Shown piece after piece: positions 5,235 to 7,136 of a stretch of DNA of 7,136 nt. The notes below the pieces were generated by a model. The model was not told the DNA's origin and did no database searches. It saw only the letters and a list, made by a program, of their open reading frames with translations. Made by a program: the position numbers and the translations under genes. How positions within the stretch are numbered: position 1 is the first letter of the stretch; every line of letters starts with the position of its first letter. The stretch comes from an uncultured bacterium (GTDB lineage: Bacteria; Krumholzibacteriota; Krumholzibacteriia; LZORAL124-64-63), in the NCBI GenBank assembly GCA_903847545.1, contig CAINDZ010000010.1, positions 1 through 7,136 on the forward strand, read 5' to 3'.

Positions 5235-5249
5235 CCCGCCCTGTAGACT
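5220..5249 (+). promoter_or_regulatory. cstA promoter
   Basis: TTGACG (5220-5225) matches the -35 consensus at 5 of 6 positions, and TAGACT (5244-5249) the -10 at 4 of 6, with an 18-nt spacer. The ATG at 5257 follows the -10 by 7 nt and there is no Shine-Dalgarno sequence, so transcription probably starts at or one base before the ATG, giving a leaderless mRNA. Confidence 0.5.
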
Positions 5250-5256
5250 CAGCCCC

Positions 5257-7136
5257 ATGAACATCCAGATCCACGCCCTGCCGCTGCTGATCGGCGTCCT
5301 TTGCGTGTACGCGATCGCGTACCGGTACTACTCCGCGTTCCTGGCCGCCAAGGTGGCCGTGCTGGACGACACGCGCGAGACGCCCGCCACCCGCCTGCGC
5401 GACGGCCACAACTACCACCCCACGCACAAGTGGGTGCTGTTCGGGCACCATTTCGCGGCCATCAGCGGCGCCGGGCCGCTGGTCGGGCCGGTGCTGGCGG
5501 CGCAGTTCGGCTACCTGCCGGGCCTGCTGTGGCTGGTCATCGGCGTGGTGCTGGCCGGCGCGGTGCAGGACTTCCTGGTGCTGGCCTTCTCGGTGCGGCG
5601 CAACGGGCGCTCGCTGGCCGAGATCGCGCGCGTCGAGATCGGGCCCGTGGCCGGCGTGACGGCCGCCATCGCCATCCTCTTCATCCTGGTCAACGCGCTG
5701 GCGGGCCTGGGCCTGGTCGTGGTCAAGGCGCTGGGCGGCGAGACGCTCAAGCGGCCCGACGGCACGCTGTGGCACGTGGCGGGCTCGTCGTGGGGCACGT
5801 TCACCATCGCCTGCACCATCCCCATCGCGCTGTTCGTGGGCCTGTGGATGTACCGCATCCGCAAGGGCAGGGTGGCCGAGGCGTCGATCATCGGCGCGGT
5901 GGCGGTACTGGTCGTCACATGGGCCGGCAGCCTCATCCCGGGCAGCCCGCTCGAGCGCTACTTCAGCCTGTCGCAGCACGGTGTGACGATCGCCATCGCC
6001 ATCTACGGCTTCATCGCCTCGGTGCTGCCGGTGTGGCTGCTGCTGTGCCCGCGCGACTACCTGTCGTCGTACCTGAAGATCGGCACCATCGCGGCGCTGA
6101 TCATCGGCACCATGGTCGTCAACCCGGCGCTGAAGATGCCGGCCCTGACCGCGTTCACCGGCGGTGGCGGTCCCATCGTGCCGGGCAAGGTGTTCCCGTT
6201 CGTCTTCATCACCATCATGTGCGGCGCCATCTCGGGGTTCCACGCGCTGGTGTCGTCGGGCACCACGCCGAAGATGCTCTCGCGCGAGTCGCACGCCCGC
6301 CCCATCGGCTACGGGGCGATGCTGATGGAGAGCATCGTCGGCGTCGTGGCGCTGGTGGCGGCCACCTCGCTGATGCCCGGCGACTACTTCGCCATCAACA
6401 TCGACCTGGCCAAGCAGCCGCAGTGGCAGCCGGTGCTCGAGCGCATGGGCTTCGTCATGCACGACCTGCGCGCGATGGAGGCCGCCGTCGGCGAGCAGCT
6501 GCAGGGCCGCACCGGCGGCGCCGTCTCACTGGCCGTGGGCATGTCGCAGATCTTCGCAGGGCTGCCGTTCTTCCGGCACCTGACGGCGTTCTGGTACCAC
6601 TTCGCGATCATGTTCGAGGCGCTGTTCATCCTGACGACCATCGACACCGGCACGCGCGTGGCGCGCTTCCTGATCCAGGAGGTGATGGGCCGCTTCAGCC
6701 CGCGCATGGGCAAGCCCGACTTCCTGCCCTCGACGCTGCTGTCGACGGGCCTCATCGTCCTGGCCTACTCGTACTTCATCTGGACCGGCAGCATCGACAC
6801 CATCTGGCCCATGTTCGGCGTCTCGAACCAGCTGCTGGCCGTGGTGGCATTGGCCGTCAGCGGCACGGTGCTGGTGAACGTCGGCCGCGCCCGCTACCTG
6901 TGGGTGACCGTGGCGCCCATGCTGTTCGTGGCGGTGACCACCGTCACCGCGGGCATCCAGCTGATCGCCCAGCGCTTCATCCCGATGATGAAGGGCGACA
7001 ACCCGGCGCTGCGCTTCCGCGGCGGCCTGAACACGACGCTGACGGTCATCATGCTGACCTGCGTGCTGGTGATCCTGGCCGACGCGCTGCGCCGCTGGCT
7101 GGCTGTGAGGAACGGGACGGCGAAGCCGGTGGTGGA
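5257..7136 (+). CDS. cstA: CstA-family carbon starvation / peptide-pyruvate transporter (3' partial)
   Basis: The frame from ATG 5257 is open to the window end: 626 residues with no stop. CstA proteins are polytopic inner-membrane proteins; Escherichia coli CstA and its relative BtsT take up peptides or pyruvate, and CstA is induced on carbon starvation. Family motifs seen: HPTHKWVLFGHHFAAISGAGPLVGPVLAAQ (54-83), AGAVQDF (100-106), 'GAISGFHALVSSGTTPK' (323-339), 'TTIDTGTRVARF' (460-471) and 'WPMFGVSNQLLA' (517-528). At least a dozen hydrophobic segments alternate with short loops; the last visible one (TVIMLTCVLVILADAL) is followed by a basic stretch RRWLAVRNGTAK, so the end is probably near. 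The start is chosen because the protein begins directly with the first membrane helix, as usual in the family; no Shine-Dalgarno is present. cstA versus btsT cannot be separated here. A long minus-strand open frame over it is an artefact of GC-rich codons. Confidence 0.93.
   Translation, partial: MNIQIHALPLLIGVLCVYAIAYRYYSAFLAAKVAVLDDTRETPATRLRDGHNYHPTHKWVLFGHHFAAISGAGPLVGPVLAAQFGYLPGLLWLVIGVVLAGAVQDFLVLAFSVRRNGRSLAEIARVEIGPVAGVTAAIAILFILVNALAGLGLVVVKALGGETLKRPDGTLWHVAGSSWGTFTIACTIPIALFVGLWMYRIRKGRVAEASIIGAVAVLVVTWAGSLIPGSPLERYFSLSQHGVTIAIAIYGFIASVLPVWLLLCPRDYLSSYLKIGTIAALIIGTMVVNPALKMPALTAFTGGGGPIVPGKVFPFVFITIMCGAISGFHALVSSGTTPKMLSRESHARPIGYGAMLMESIVGVVALVAATSLMPGDYFAINIDLAKQPQWQPVLERMGFVMHDLRAMEAAVGEQLQGRTGGAVSLAVGMSQIFAGLPFFRHLTAFWYHFAIMFEALFILTTIDTGTRVARFLIQEVMGRFSPRMGKPDFLPSTLLSTGLIVLAYSYFIWTGSIDTIWPMFGVSNQLLAVVALAVSGTVLVNVGRARYLWVTVAPMLFVAVTTVTAGIQLIAQRFIPMMKGDNPALRFRGGLNTTLTVIMLTCVLVILADALRRWLAVRNGTAKPVV

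Noticed and set aside
5068..6462. 464-codon open frame on the minus strand over the DUF1858 end and cstA
   Set aside because: It is antisense to well-recognised families and its product is a His/Arg/Gln/Gly/Ala-rich low-complexity sequence typical of shadow frames in GC-rich DNA.

Overview
The window is very GC-rich (roughly 70% by eye) apart from a compositional dip around 2540-3100 and 3200-3400. All supported genes are on the + strand. The first gene is a secreted multidomain protein ending in a FlgD-like Ig module of the PNPFNP...G.Y...RKM.LLR type. This architecture is common in FCB-related and candidate phyla such as Krumholzibacteriota, Eisenbacteria and Latescibacteria. A phylum-level guess of that kind is inference, because no rRNA or other marker gene is present.

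Layout. (1) 1-1785: 3' part of a secreted, probably M60-like, zinc metalloprotease with a FlgD-like C-terminal module. (2) 1827-2561: a lipoprotein with an octaproline linker, a carboxypeptidase-regulatory-like strand motif and its own FlgD-like module. (3) 2586-3093: a BrnT toxin/BrnA antitoxin operon of lower GC, in toxin-first order. Its promoter and a likely operator built from TAC...GTA units lie over the last codons of the lipoprotein gene. (4) 3094-3427: a non-coding gap holding hairpins, a perfect 18-bp palindrome that fits the CRP/FNR-family pattern TTG-N8-CAA, and a second imperfect inverted repeat. (5) 3428-5186: two translationally coupled genes, a DUF438-hemerythrin-PAS protein and a cysteine-free DUF1858-DUF2249 protein. 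Together they look like a non-heme-iron gas, nitric-oxide or redox sensing and repair pair. (6) 5257 to the window end: a CstA-family transporter whose stop codon lies beyond the window.

The segments look like independent transcription units. Genes 1 and 2 are cell-surface or periplasmic proteins with related FlgD-like modules. The brnTA pair is a probable horizontally acquired, self-regulated stress module. The DUF438/DUF1858 pair probably responds to low oxygen or NO under the palindrome-binding regulator. cstA has its own promoter. Two genes without a Shine-Dalgarno sequence, brnT and cstA, have a -10-like hexamer ending only 6-7 nt before the ATG, which predicts leaderless mRNAs. The clearest uncharacterised elements are the regulatory sites at 2541-2579, 3265-3282 and 3361-3382.
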